DNA of 23,816 bases from Zancudomyces culisetae (GCA_001969505.1 LSSK01000894.1:1-23816); one strand, 5' to 3'. Positions 10,363 to 20,552 are shown, counted from the stretch's first letter. The notes: generated by a model from the letters alone, not told the origin. Translations and numbers: made by a program.

Positions 10363-11556
10363 ATGATAATTAGGAAAAGTTCATTGGGCATGAACAAGAT
10401 AACATTGGAGCTTGAAAGTGACACCATATATGTTGGTGGAGAGAAGGACTGTTCAAGGACGCTTATCAGAGGAAGCGTGAAGTTTGATTTGAGGACCAGA
10501 AGGCGTGTGAGATGTATCGTTGTATCGTTAATCAGAAAAGAATACATCGAATGGGTTAGTGGCTTCGGTTCAATTAAGCTTGACCATCATATCACTTACC
10601 AAGAATCTCAGATCGCTGAAGTGTCTATTGAGATTGATGAAAAGAACTCTTTGCTATCTCCAGGAGAACATCTATTTGACTTCAATATGTGGGTTCCTGA
10701 CGATGTGGATCCTAGCATTCTATCGAAATATGGTGATATAAAATACACTCTGTTGGCAAAAGTGTATAAACAAAGGGATCCCCTATCAAAGGGTCTGTTT
10801 GGCTTTGGCGCTCTAAACTGCACAAAAGTGAAACGTCCATTGAAGATCTGCAGGGTGCCATTTAAGAGTGTTGAATTCTTTGATGTCATCAACAGCATGA
10901 GCACGATGGCATTTGATCTTGTAAAAACACCAGACCTGCAGATCAGAGTTTCTGCACAATCTAGGTTTTTTACCGAGTGTGGTTCCAATAACAAATCAGC
11001 AACATTGGTAATAAAATCAACAAAGGAGTTCAAACCTATATCTATTAGAGTGCGGCTGCTAGAGGAAATAAAGTATACTGAGAACAAGTCTCCACACAAT
11101 TGCACAACGCTCACACCTATAGGATCTTATACTCACAATTTTACTGAATCTGAGGAGTTGCTGCCTAATGAGGATGAAGATGGGATGCATATGTATCAAA
11201 AGTCTGGCGATGAAGCATCTGGCTGCGAAAAGGTGGCACTTATTGATGAATCAACACAAAACACAGATATAACTATGCGCAACACATCGAAGTTTCAACT
11301 ACCACTACCCACCCTAGTTACGGAACCAACATACGAATTCGAGTCTGGATCTATAGCCGTAAGGCATCACTTTGAATGCGTACTAAAGGGGCATTTTGGT
11401 GATGATGTCAAAAAAATATTTTCTTCGAGAATAAAAGTAGTTTGTATTCCTTCATGGGCCGAAAAATTTTCTCATGCACTTCCACTGTATGACGAGTCTA
11501 TGAACGATATTCTGGTTACCGATAGTAACTCGGCCAACAATGCCCTTGTTGTATGA
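10363..11556 (+). CDS. Alpha-arrestin-like protein (arrestin-1), 397 aa, single exon
   Basis: Predicted arrestin-fold adaptor. The N-terminal arrestin domain spans about residues 11-165, with strands ITLELESDTIYVGGE (13-27) and the family pattern LSPGEHLFDFNMWVPDD (98-114), followed by GDIKYTLLAKV (124-134). The C-terminal arrestin domain spans about 189-362. It carries an acidic, Ser/Thr-rich insertion (about 240-305) where arrestins have variable loops, and ends in a cysteine- and Trp-containing strand before LPLY at 373-376. LPxY is a known alpha-arrestin ligand for the WW domains of Rsp5/NEDD4 ubiquitin ligases, so a role in ubiquitin-dependent endocytosis of membrane proteins is inferred. 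There is no signal peptide or membrane segment. Met1 was chosen as the first ATG of the open frame; Met10 is an alternative. It is a diverged paralogue of the gene at 15315-16463. Family call is firm; cargo is unknown. Confidence 0.85.
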   Translation: MIIRKSSLGMNKITLELESDTIYVGGEKDCSRTLIRGSVKFDLRTRRRVRCIVVSLIRKEYIEWVSGFGSIKLDHHITYQESQIAEVSIEIDEKNSLLSPGEHLFDFNMWVPDDVDPSILSKYGDIKYTLLAKVYKQRDPLSKGLFGFGALNCTKVKRPLKICRVPFKSVEFFDVINSMSTMAFDLVKTPDLQIRVSAQSRFFTECGSNNKSATLVIKSTKEFKPISIRVRLLEEIKYTENKSPHNCTTLTPIGSYTHNFTESEELLPNEDEDGMHMYQKSGDEASGCEKVALIDESTQNTDITMRNTSKFQLPLPTLVTEPTYEFESGSIAVRHHFECVLKGHFGDDVKKIFSSRIKVVCIPSWAEKFSHALPLYDESMNDILVTDSNSANNALVV

Positions 11557-14500
11557 AAATGCTATATATTGTATGTATATATGTCTGGATGAACTGGGTG
11601 GTTTTTGGAGCATTTAGTCATTTAGTTTTTAATTTTAATTTATTGTGAATAGTTTTTTTTATTTGTGAGTAATAGCATATACTCATTCCCTCGCTCATTT
11701 GCATCATTTTTTTCGTCATCTAAAATTGTAAATATAACACAATTACCACTACTCGTACAATATTTTGTCTAAATTGTACTTTTTATGGTTTTGATTCTGA
11801 TATGACCGTTGGCCTCACATAAATTGTGGTAAATTTTACCAGCAGTTCCCCAAATCGGTTGTATTTTTTGGTTTTAAGCATCATTGGGTATGCATTTTTC
11901 ATTCATTTTGTGTTCAGCTGCCAAAAACACAAACCCAACTCAGAGTACAACCACATTCACCTTTCAACTGTTTTCCGTTAATTTGAGCCATCAGATAATA
12001 AAATGAATCAGGTGTCAATGTTGCATTAAAATTTAATGGCAATCCAGCACTACATTTTCAACCTATACTGATGGTTTCCTATTTGCGCATTTAAAAAACT
12101 TTTTTTCCAATTTAATGGCCGTGTTTATGGTTATGGTTATTGTTGTATTTATTAATTTTTAATTTAACTAGCCCTGGCGATTTTCAAAAGATACCAAATT
12201 GGCATTGAAATTCCCAGCTATTAAAGATTAATGAATTTAATTAACGAACTTTTTTTATCGTACCAATTCAATTACGATTAAAAGCAGCAGTTAGTATTCT
12301 TGATATGTTGACAAATTTGCGATTACATAGCTTGGAGATGGGAAAAACGCGAGATATGCAATTGGTTAAAAAATAGATGAAAAAAGTTTGACCTTATCTT
12401 TCTCATCATTGTTTGTACTGAACCCCAACAAAATCTCTAAATAGCGAGAAATTGCTATCTTGAAAACAAATAACCTATTGTATCAGCAAATAAATGGCAT
12501 CAAAAAAAAACGTTACTAAGGTGCCAGTGCTAGTATATTATAGTTGAGTGGACTTTCAAGTCAGCACCATTCAATCTTGCATGTGTTTGGCCCATCTTGT
12601 GTAAAAAAAAAAAGAATGTGCTTTAAACATCTGGAGTAAATGAGCTTACATTAATTGCTCAAGCACGAACTAGATAGAGTTAGTACAATATCGATAGGTA
12701 GATATGGGAGATACACGTTTTAGAACCATCATCTAGAGAAGTATTGGCATAATTCAATTTGCATGAGGGGTGAGGTAGACATAATACCGATTTTTGGTAT
12801 GTATGACCGAATAACACAGTTTTCATATTTTGATGCTTTTTGTATTTGGTGGGTTGTCTAGAATTCACGATTTGCTGCCACCTCATCACATGTATTTGAA
12901 CCAGCAATTTTGGATTATTTTCCTAACCTGCTGCGCATTTATTTAGCATCCTGTATTTATCGGCATCGGATACCGATTTAGTTTTTTCACAACATTTGTA
13001 TTGTTTAGTTGAAAAGCATTTGAGAATCATACGGTTTTCATTCATACAGTACATGGATATTTTACTACTGGATTAGATAGGTACCAGTCAGATACAAAGC
13101 AATAAGTTTATCGGTGCCAAATTATTTGTCATCATAGGATTAAGCATGCGCACCTAAGCTGGGTTCAAAAGCTGCGAGGTGAAAAAAATACTTGCACAAA
13201 GTGGAAGAATATCTTAATAAGTCTAGGTTATTATTTGCTGGTAAGTTGAGCAATGTTTGCGATCCTCTATCTCAAGTATACACAAAAAAATGCACCGGCT
13301 TTAACTGTTTCCTGGGCTCATTACCACCTTAGTTTCTCTTCACACTTCATCGTTGTACCAAAGTTATCTACTTCTGTAGAATATATTCCCACTTACGCAA
13401 CTAATGTACCACTCCCCAAAAAACCAACAACCTGCGTTACATTGGAAGTCAGTGTGTATAATATAAGGAAAGTTGATGAGTTTTCTCCCCATTATTTTTT
13501 ATGAACAAAACAAACAACACCATTAATTACAAAATGTGTATTTTTTGTTCTACAAAGCTTTGTAATGCGCTTCATGTAAAATGTGTTTTATTTATTTTAC
13601 ATAATTGTTCGGGGAATTTCATTACTAGCCTTAATATGTTTAGTTTTACAGACTACTAGAGAAATTTTTGAATAGTTCACTAACCATGACAACAGTTGAA
13701 TGCTAATACGCGCACAATAAAACAGGCATACATACCTGAAAGATGATAAAACTATCTGGACCTTTGTTTTGGCAAAACATTCAACCACTTTTTCACTCAT
13801 ATTTGTCAGCAAGCTATCTGAGTTCCAGAGTAAAGCGTGTATTACAATTGAATTGATTGGTAAACTGTAATGATGTAATCTAGATTTTGTTATTTTTAGA
13901 AATAGAGGTTTTGACCATTTGCAATAAACATATGCTTTTTTTCAAGCTTTATGTACTCACCTTACAGATACATTAAACGTAAGGGATGGTAGGTATCCTG
14001 CGTCAATGCAGCAATAGGAAGAGATAGTGACTTATTATATTCAGAACAAAACATAGATTGCTATGCTCTCTATCGGTTCTTTATTAATGCTTTTAGTTCT
14101 TACTACGGGCTTATTTTTTGTAAAGTGAACAAAATGAAATCAAGTGCTAGTAGCGGCAGCATTCATCATACATTACATAAAATGAAAAATTGGTACAAAA
14201 CCAAAAAACCAATACATCTAGTTTTGTCTTCTACACTTGAATACGCAGGAGAAACGCTTCTGACCTTTTTTCTTTTTCTCTTCGAGCCATTTTTGGTCCA
14301 CTTTTTATCTTTTTGGCTGCATAAAAGCCCATAATGGCCAAAACTAGGTGAAAAACGGTGTATCAGTAAATTCTGTCTGGCCCGCAAGCAGTTGTGCCTA
14401 CAGGAAAGGCAAAAGTTCAAAGTCAGATGATTTTGGAATTGCTGGTTTTCAGGTTGAAAATTTATAAATTCCGTGAATTTTTCACCATTGCCGTGATTTT

Positions 14501-15314
14501 TCCTTTAATAATTGATTGGCTGTCTTCTATCTTCCCTGTAAACTGATTTTTCTGGCTTAAAGTTACAACCGGATTGTTTTACCACGGTAAAAAGGAATGT
14601 TGTGAATGGGGCTACAACAATGCTGGCAGATAAACTATAGATGGAATTCAAGGGCGATCAGGTCATCATTCTCTATTCTGCAGCCCCGTTTCCTTCAGCT
14701 TCTCTTATACTGACAATATGCGTATATTAATATACCAGCGAAAAGACCTCTTGGTCTGGTGTTAATGAATGGGATGTTCTCCCGAACCATTATAGCAGGA
14801 ATGCCACAAACTAAGAAAACGTGGCATTAAGAGGAAAGTAAATCAGTTATAGTCGCTGAAAATTGTGCTAATATATCATTGTGACATGGTTGGGGAAAAT
14901 TTTTTTCTTTGCATAAGCTAAATGATCACATGTAAAAATTTCTCATTTGATAATCATATTTGCACAAAAGCACTAATCCATTTTTTTTCGCTCCTTTTCC
15001 TAAGAAGCAAAAGATATATATACACATATAAAACTGTTTTAGACTTTTCCATTTTTGTTTAAAGTATTTAAAAAGATTGTAAATACATCTAGGTATACAT
15101 AAAGATTATATATCAAATAATTAATACTTTATTCTTTGCAATTAAACACGAGGCTGTGTACTGTAAAACAAAAGGCATATGCGAATGGATACCAAAAAGA
15201 ATCGCTACCCACTTCAGTTATACCACCTGAGAATATTGTTAAATTGCGAAATATTATTTCAACCATATAGATAAATCTGTATTAGGCTGAGATAACACAA
15301 AAAATTAGAAAAAC
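11557..15314. other. 3.76-kb AT-rich spacer between the two arrestin genes; no supported gene
   Basis: No reading frame here resembles a known protein; the longest (13253-13504 plus, 14166-14420 minus, 14125-14334 plus) look random. I looked for a decayed third arrestin copy by its WAE...LPxY tail signature and found none. Minor structure: a 14-bp perfect palindrome GTATATTAATATAC at 14722-14735 and an inverted repeat TTTTACC/GGTAAAA at 14577-14592. The right end (about 15010-15314) should hold the arrestin-2 promoter; TATA-like stretches occur near 15014-15035. Confidence 0.6.
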
Positions 15315-16463
15315 ATGACTCTGCGCTCAAAAAGAAAAGATTGTACAATAAAAATCATCACAAACAACGACGCGGTTTATGTAACTGGTGAGGATAAATC
15401 AATTCATTCTAGTATAACAGGAACTGTGTTTCTTGATTTGAAGAAGGACAGGGACGTAGGATCCATCAAAATAGCTTTAAAAAAATCCAAGTGTTTTTAC
15501 TGGAAAGAAAGTATTGACTATTTGAGCATTGACTATGTGGTAAACTTAAAAAATGTGACAGTGTTAAGCACTGAGATTAAACCAGAGTTGGTTGATGGCA
15601 AACTTCCCAAGGGGCAGTATGCCTTTAACTTTATATTTTGGATCCCCGAGGATATAGAGCCAAGTATTTCTGCAGAACACGGTAGCATTGAATATCACCT
15701 AGTGGCACATACAAAGGCACAACCTTGTTCATTATATAGAAGAGTTGCAGGTATACTCAAACCAAGTCTAAAGACGTCAGTTCCTATCAATGTGTGTAGG
15801 GTATCACTTGGTAGTGAAGGCGATATGTTGAATAATGTGGTAAATATCTTTGGTAATTACTACATTTGCAGCGAACCAGGGCTGAAAATTTCCTTGAACA
15901 TTCAACCAAACTTGTTCAGCTCGCTTGGAAACGAAAATGGTGTGGAAGCAACTCTGCGAATGTATTCAGACAAACACCTAAAAATAGAAAACATTTATGC
16001 CAAAATTGTAGAAGTACTGACTTTTCGGCGCTCCAAAAGCGATCCCGGGTTTTGCGAGGTTAGGGCATTAGCAAGCGGTAACTGCAAGTTAGGACCATCA
16101 ACAAACTTATTGGATCATGAAAAGGATAATTTTTCAGGCACCGAAAAAGGCATGCTTGACCATTCAACTACAGATAGAGTGGATGTTGATCCTCATTATA
16201 CAGAGTCGGATGTGTTGAACAATAACTTGAAATCATGGACGCTAAAGTTGCCAAAATTCGAAACTGAACCCTTACAGGAGTTGAGTATGAGCCATATAAC
16301 AATTTCACACTTTCTTATATTTAGCACCACGTTAAAACGTCAAGATAAAGAAACTGAGTTGAGTTCTACGATACCCGTTCACTGTGTGCCAACTTGGGCT
16401 GAAAATGTTGCCTATTCACTTCCGAAATATGAAAATTCGAACTCTGACACATTGATTATGTGA
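15315..16463 (+). CDS. Alpha-arrestin-like protein (arrestin-2), 382 aa, single exon
   Basis: Second arrestin-fold protein, co-oriented with arrestin-1. The N-domain is about residues 10-162: CTIKIITNNDAVYVTGED opens the sandwich, LPKGQYAFNFIFWIPEDIEPS (97-117) is the same block as LSPGEHLFDFNMWVPDD in arrestin-1, and GSIEYHLVAHTKA follows. The C-domain is about 188-360 and includes a polar, acidic insertion (about 240-305). The tail matches arrestin-1 closely: VHCVPTWAE (355-363) against VVCIPSWAE, then LPKY (369-372), an LPxY motif expected to bind WW domains of Rsp5-type ubiquitin ligases. A CRV tripeptide ends the N-domain in both proteins. Overall identity looks low outside these blocks, so the duplication is old or divergence was fast. 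Cargo is unknown. The ATG follows an A-rich leader, typical of fungal starts. Confidence 0.85.
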   Translation: MTLRSKRKDCTIKIITNNDAVYVTGEDKSIHSSITGTVFLDLKKDRDVGSIKIALKKSKCFYWKESIDYLSIDYVVNLKNVTVLSTEIKPELVDGKLPKGQYAFNFIFWIPEDIEPSISAEHGSIEYHLVAHTKAQPCSLYRRVAGILKPSLKTSVPINVCRVSLGSEGDMLNNVVNIFGNYYICSEPGLKISLNIQPNLFSSLGNENGVEATLRMYSDKHLKIENIYAKIVEVLTFRRSKSDPGFCEVRALASGNCKLGPSTNLLDHEKDNFSGTEKGMLDHSTTDRVDVDPHYTESDVLNNNLKSWTLKLPKFETEPLQELSMSHITISHFLIFSTTLKRQDKETELSSTIPVHCVPTWAENVAYSLPKYENSNSDTLIM

Positions 16464-17158
16464 ATGTAAATAATTATATAGCGAAATTTGGTAGGTATTC
16501 GGTAACTGATAATCAGTACTTAATACTCAATGCTTGGTACCTAGTAGTTGCCATTTGAGGATCCCGACGTTAGCTTTTTTTGTTTTTGTTTTTTATATCT
16601 AGCAACGCTGTTGGACATTTTTGTATTTTAAGAATATGGCAATGTGTTCATTTACATGCATATAATATAAACATGTGAAAAGCGAAAATACTGTATTTTT
16701 TTTAAAAAAATACAACTGTGCCAATAGTAGAGCAATAACCAGGTAACTATCTATTAGTCGGAATGAGCTTGCAACTATCCTGTCTCCAATGTTCGAGATG
16801 CAAAGTACATGGAATACAATGAACTGAAATCTATGCATTTTCTGGTTGGAGTTGCAATCAAACTAACTGATCCGAAAAAGTCATCTGAAATGAAAAAAAT
16901 TAGGAAAAAACCTCGGGATGTGGTGATCATTAATTTTCATTTGCCATACCATGCTGGATTATTATTTTATTTTGAAACAGCCTCCCATGTGCGATAAAAC
17001 TCGAAGAGTTGGATTGGTTCATTGGTTTCTCTTTTTCTAGTACTATGCCAAGTTGTCTCAATAAAGTTATATTTTGGGCTTTGAATATAAATACGAAGCA
17101 GTAATACAATACAAATATTTTCTAGTTCAACTAAATACTATATTCTAAACAAAAGGAA
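16464..17158. other. Spacer between arrestin-2 and the methyltransferase; no supported gene
   Basis: It contains a near-perfect A/T inverted repeat at 16692-16714 (TGTATTTTTTT against AAAAAAATACA), which could extrude as a cruciform. A 62-codon frame at 16809-16997 has no recognisable features. The methyltransferase promoter should be at the right end. Confidence 0.55.
17086..17093 (+). promoter_or_regulatory. TATA-like box upstream of the methyltransferase
   Basis: TATAAATA lies 73 nt before the ATG at 17159 and is followed by C, giving the same nine bases as the element upstream of arrestin-1. The spacing is reasonable for a fungal core promoter with a short 5' UTR. Confidence 0.45.
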
Positions 17159-18079
17159 ATGGCTACTTTTAGTAAGAGCTTCTACAAAGTAAATAAATAC
17201 ACGAACGGTAGATACCAGTATAACCCACTCCTTGTAAAGAGGTTGGTTGGGTATCACAGAGGTATCCCATCAAACGTCATGGACCTAGCCGTTGATGTTG
17301 CTACAGGGACAGGGATACTTGCCAGGCAGCTATCAAGTTTCTTTACCAAAGTACTTGGAACCGATGCATCTGAAAGTATGTTGCATGCCGCAAGACAGTC
17401 AGAAATGGATAGAACAATCGAGGCTGTGCAGAAAAAAAATAAAGATGAAGGGATGACCCAAAATAATAACATTGAATATCTTGTAGAAAATGCAGAAGAA
17501 ATGAATTCTATCGAAAATAACACAGCTGACGTTTTGACAATAGCTCAGGCTGCACACTGGCTAAATCCAGACAAATTTCTATCCGAATGCAAGCGCGTAC
17601 TCAAAAAAGATGGCACTTTGATGATAATAGGGTATTCCGGATATGGCCATTTTGTGGATTTTCCACAATGTGATGAAATACTGAGAGAGTTTGGCACACT
17701 AAAGCTAGGGAGATATTGGAACGACGGTGTGGGTATTCTGGACCATCTATATTCGACTTACTACGAGAAGGTAAACCAACATGGGTTTAAAGACGTAAAG
17801 TACCAAGTATTTCCTGAGGCATATACAAAGTACGCTAACAGACATGGTGAAACTCTCGACTTGCCACTTGTTATTGATCACCAATTCACCTGGAAATCGT
17901 GGATAGAGCACATCAATTCGTGGTCCGCCATCGCAAAGTACCAAACGTCACATCCTGAAGAGAAGGAGTTGGCAGAGGATTTTGTTAAAAAGTTGATGTG
18001 TGTCGCAGGTGTAGCCGATATTAACTCTACATTCAGATTTCAGTGGCCCCAAGTAATAATACTTTGTAGAAATTCCTAA
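17159..18079 (+). CDS. Class I SAM-dependent methyltransferase, Tmt1/Crg1-like, 306 aa
   Basis: Predicted small-molecule methyltransferase with a Rossmann fold. Motif I is VDVATGTGIL (residues 45-54), the SAM-binding glycine loop. Asp69 in VLGTDASESML is the expected acidic residue after strand 2, which binds the SAM ribose. QAAHWLNPDKF (130-140), then RVLKKDGTLMIIGYS (146-160) are motifs of the Methyltransf_11 type. The C-terminal half has RYWNDG and SWSAIAKYQ, the layout seen in yeast trans-aconitate methyltransferase Tmt1 and cantharidin-resistance protein Crg1; the length (about 300 aa) also fits. The real substrate cannot be told from sequence. No signal peptide or membrane segment, so a cytosolic enzyme is inferred. 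Single exon, no frame damage. The stop codon lies inside a three-copy AATTCCT repeat. It is convergent with the Rad60-like gene, 273 nt apart. Confidence 0.85.
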   Translation: MATFSKSFYKVNKYTNGRYQYNPLLVKRLVGYHRGIPSNVMDLAVDVATGTGILARQLSSFFTKVLGTDASESMLHAARQSEMDRTIEAVQKKNKDEGMTQNNNIEYLVENAEEMNSIENNTADVLTIAQAAHWLNPDKFLSECKRVLKKDGTLMIIGYSGYGHFVDFPQCDEILREFGTLKLGRYWNDGVGILDHLYSTYYEKVNQHGFKDVKYQVFPEAYTKYANRHGETLDLPLVIDHQFTWKSWIEHINSWSAIAKYQTSHPEEKELAEDFVKKLMCVAGVADINSTFRFQWPQVIILCRNS

Positions 18080-18091
18080 TTCCTAATTCCT
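18071..18091 (+). repeat. Three tandem copies of AATTCCT spanning the methyltransferase stop codon
   Basis: Perfect 7-bp unit repeated three times, followed by AA. The first copy encodes Asn-Ser and the first base of the TAA stop (18077-18079). Because 7 is not a multiple of 3, copy-number change inside the repeat leaves this first in-frame stop in place. Confidence 0.85.
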
Positions 18092-18233
18092 AACCACCTT
18101 CTCCGAAAAGACATTTTGTTCAAGTATTTGCAGTTTTCATTCACTAATTCACAGAAATCACCTAAACTAATTATCACTTGAAACGCGATTATTGACAGGT
18201 ATAAAACTTACTCCCTAAAAAAATAATAGCCTA

Positions 18234-18239
18234 AATAAA
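18234..18239 (+). promoter_or_regulatory. AATAAA polyadenylation-like signal after the methyltransferase
   Basis: AATAAA lies about 155 nt past the stop codon, in the short convergent gap before the end of the Rad60-like gene. The position is plausible but the motif is common in AT-rich DNA. Confidence 0.3.
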
Positions 18240-18352
18240 AGTCAAAAAGAAGGGAAAGAAAATAAAATCAAAAATATAAGCGAGCAAGCGAGTTTTTAAA
18301 ATACAGTGTTGACAGAGGAAAGAGATCCCGAGCTTAGTAGGCCAAAACGATG

Positions 18353-20552
18353 TCAGTAAAAGGCCAGTAACATATCATCATCTTCAATACCAGAGTCTAA
18401 TAATGTCGCTTTTCCATCTAGATATTCGTCATCAAAATTAAGCCGAACAGTAGTATCAACACCTAACCCACAAAGCTTTTTGTACGCTTCGATTATAGCA
18501 GAGATAGGAATAGTCTATTTTCCATAGTTTAGTGTGTTTTGGTGGTAGAGATAGATATACAAAACAAAACAAATTAAGTTTATGTGATTAGGGACAGGAT
18601 ATTGATATGAAAAAAATATCAGGCCGAGACTTACGCTTTTGACACTGAGAAATTGGTCATTTCCTTCCTTATTCCTAATTTTGATCTTTATCGATTCTAC
18701 ATGAGCTGGGGTGGGCTCTTGAAGCAATGTTTGACTGTTTATTTCGCAGAAACTTTCAGTAGAGGTTAGCGCTATCTGAATATTCTCAGCCTCAATGTTA
18801 TGCGACTCGATAAATCGATTGTATACGGTTTGCGGGTATATATCTATAGGCGGAATTTACAATTAATGACCAGATAGTTTTAGTAGTGTGCTTAAGTGAA
18901 AAAATTCAAAATTGTGTTCAGATTTTTCAGAGTTGTTTTTGTGATACCATCTATTACTCAATAAAAGAGTGCTATGACAACCAAAAAAGTCTGTACTTAC
19001 CAAGAGAAATATGTGGCTCATTGGAGATTGCTTTAGGTGTTACTGTATGATATATCTTTGTTCCATTGTATACCAAAACCATCGAGTTTGTATCAGAAGG
19101 AATATTTTGTGCAGCCGACAGTAGCAAAAGGATACGAGAAAACCTTTCATCGTTTCTAAAAACGGCGTTTATAGGTGATTTAACAGCCTTTTCAATATGG
19201 CCTTTGGTGGTACATTTAGACCCATTCCAAAAGAAGCCTTTCATGGGTTCCAATTCAGTAGATATAAACTTCTCATCGACTTTCAGGCAAAGTTGAACAA
19301 ACATAGACAGGTCAGTTATGGGCTCATCCTCATCGCGCTTGTCTGGTTGTGAGTAGTTTTCAATATCAATGATGGCTTGTGAAGAGTTTTGTGTTTTTTT
19401 CGATTCGAGAATTTCTTTAAGTGCTGGATCAAGGCCCTGATCATAGGGATCTGAGTTATACTCGGTATCAATGTTGATGATTTTACTTTTTGCAGATTTC
19501 TCTCTTGGTTTCTTTGTTGTTTTTGGACTATGTATGATGTAAAAGTTAAATCTAAGTTAAAGCCACCATCCATCTCTTTAACAAGTTATGAACTGAAATT
19601 CTTTTGTAATATAAAAAAACGATACTCAAAAGGTCGAGACTTACACTTTTCGAGTAGAGTTCTGAGCCTGTGTGGGTTTTCGACCGCTAGATCTGAGATT
19701 TTTGCGGAGTTCACTGCTTTCAACTTCGCTGTCTGAACTACCAATATATTCATATGATAAATTGGAGTTGTCGTCTTTGCCATCCGAGCCTTGGTCAGTA
19801 TTTTTGGAATCGAGGTTTTTAGCTCTCAGGATCAGCAGCTCATCATCAAAAGGTGGTAAGCTGCTATCCGAGTATACGTCATGAGTATTATACCTATATT
19901 TATATGAGTATTTATACATGTTTAGCTGCATTTATATCTGGTTATATGCATGAGAGTAAAGTAAGTATGAGTACTAGTTTTTGTAATAGCACTACTAAAA
20001 AAGCAAAACCTACAAGTTTCTCTTTTTCGGTTTCTCTGGCTCCTGAACTGTATTGGATTCATCTGATGGCTCGCTTTCTAGAGCTTTGTAGTTACTGAAT
20101 TTGTGTTGAGCATCAATTTCCTTTGAATTCTCTTGCAGGTATATATTTATGAAATCCTCAGCATTTTTAGTTACCTTTCTATCAAAAAAATCGTCCTCAT
20201 CTATTTCTGATTCTGAGTTATAAACAATATCCTTGGAAATTCCGTGTTCTTTTTTTTGCGGACTATGTGATAGTCGCCTTGGTTTTACTATATTGGTGAT
20301 CTCTGGGATTTCGTTTGAAAAGGTTTCATTTTTTTCGCTCGATCCAAGACTAGAAATATTTTCCAGTCCTTTTGTTCCTCGAGTTTCTTTATCTTCCCCG
20401 CTACTTATAGTTCTGCTATTGTCTGTATCAAATTCGTTTGCTTCTAGATGATGCGGGCCCGTATCTTGATGCTTCGCAAATTTCTTACAAGAATCATTGT
20501 CACTATCCTCAGCATCGCTGTATAATCTGATTCTTTTTTTAGTTCTCTCCAT
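18353..20552 (-). CDS. rad60: Rad60/Esc2/NIP45-family protein with tandem SUMO-like domains, five exons, 561 aa
   Basis: Exons: 20552-20014, 19893-19645, 19527-19001, 18843-18635, 18514-18353. The introns are 120, 117, 157 and 120 nt, with donors GTAGGT, GTAAGT, GTAAGT, GTAAGT and acceptors all ATAG; phases agree at every junction. An in-frame TAG directly precedes the ATG, fixing the start. The family (Rad60, Esc2, NIP45) acts in the SUMO pathway and in recombination repair in the nucleus. Residues 1-335 are polar, acidic and Ser-rich with basic clusters (KKRIR at 5-9) and repeated hydrophobic-acidic motifs resembling SUMO-interaction motifs. SUMO-like domain 1 spans about 336-445 (VQLCLKVDEKF, later MVLVYNGTKIY) and seems to carry an insertion. 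SUMO-like domain 2 spans about 487-561 (SIKIKIRNKEG, then VRLNFDDEYLD, ending DDDMLLAFY). There is no terminal GG, so it is SUMO-like and not a conjugated SUMO. Longer than Rad60 (406 aa) because of the N-terminus. Exon model is inferred but strongly self-consistent. Confidence 0.82.

Noticed and set aside
10608-11114. 168-codon minus-strand frame
   Set aside because: It is entirely antisense to the arrestin-1 coding sequence and has no recognisable features.
13159-13185. tRNA B-box-like GGTTCAA
   Set aside because: Flanking bases do not form a T-stem and there is no A box upstream.
14125-14420. Overlapping small frames on both strands as possible genes
   Set aside because: They overlap each other antisense, are short and low-complexity, and resemble no family.
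18353-18355. Rad60-like protein as a true SUMO with a processed tail
   Set aside because: It ends in LLAFY with no diglycine, and has two SUMO-like domains after a long acidic region, which matches the non-conjugated Rad60/Esc2/NIP45 family.
19316-19573. 85-codon minus-strand frame rich in Lys and Gln
   Set aside because: It is a frame-shifted shadow of exon 3 of the Rad60-like gene; the frame that joins to exons 2 and 4 in phase is a different one.
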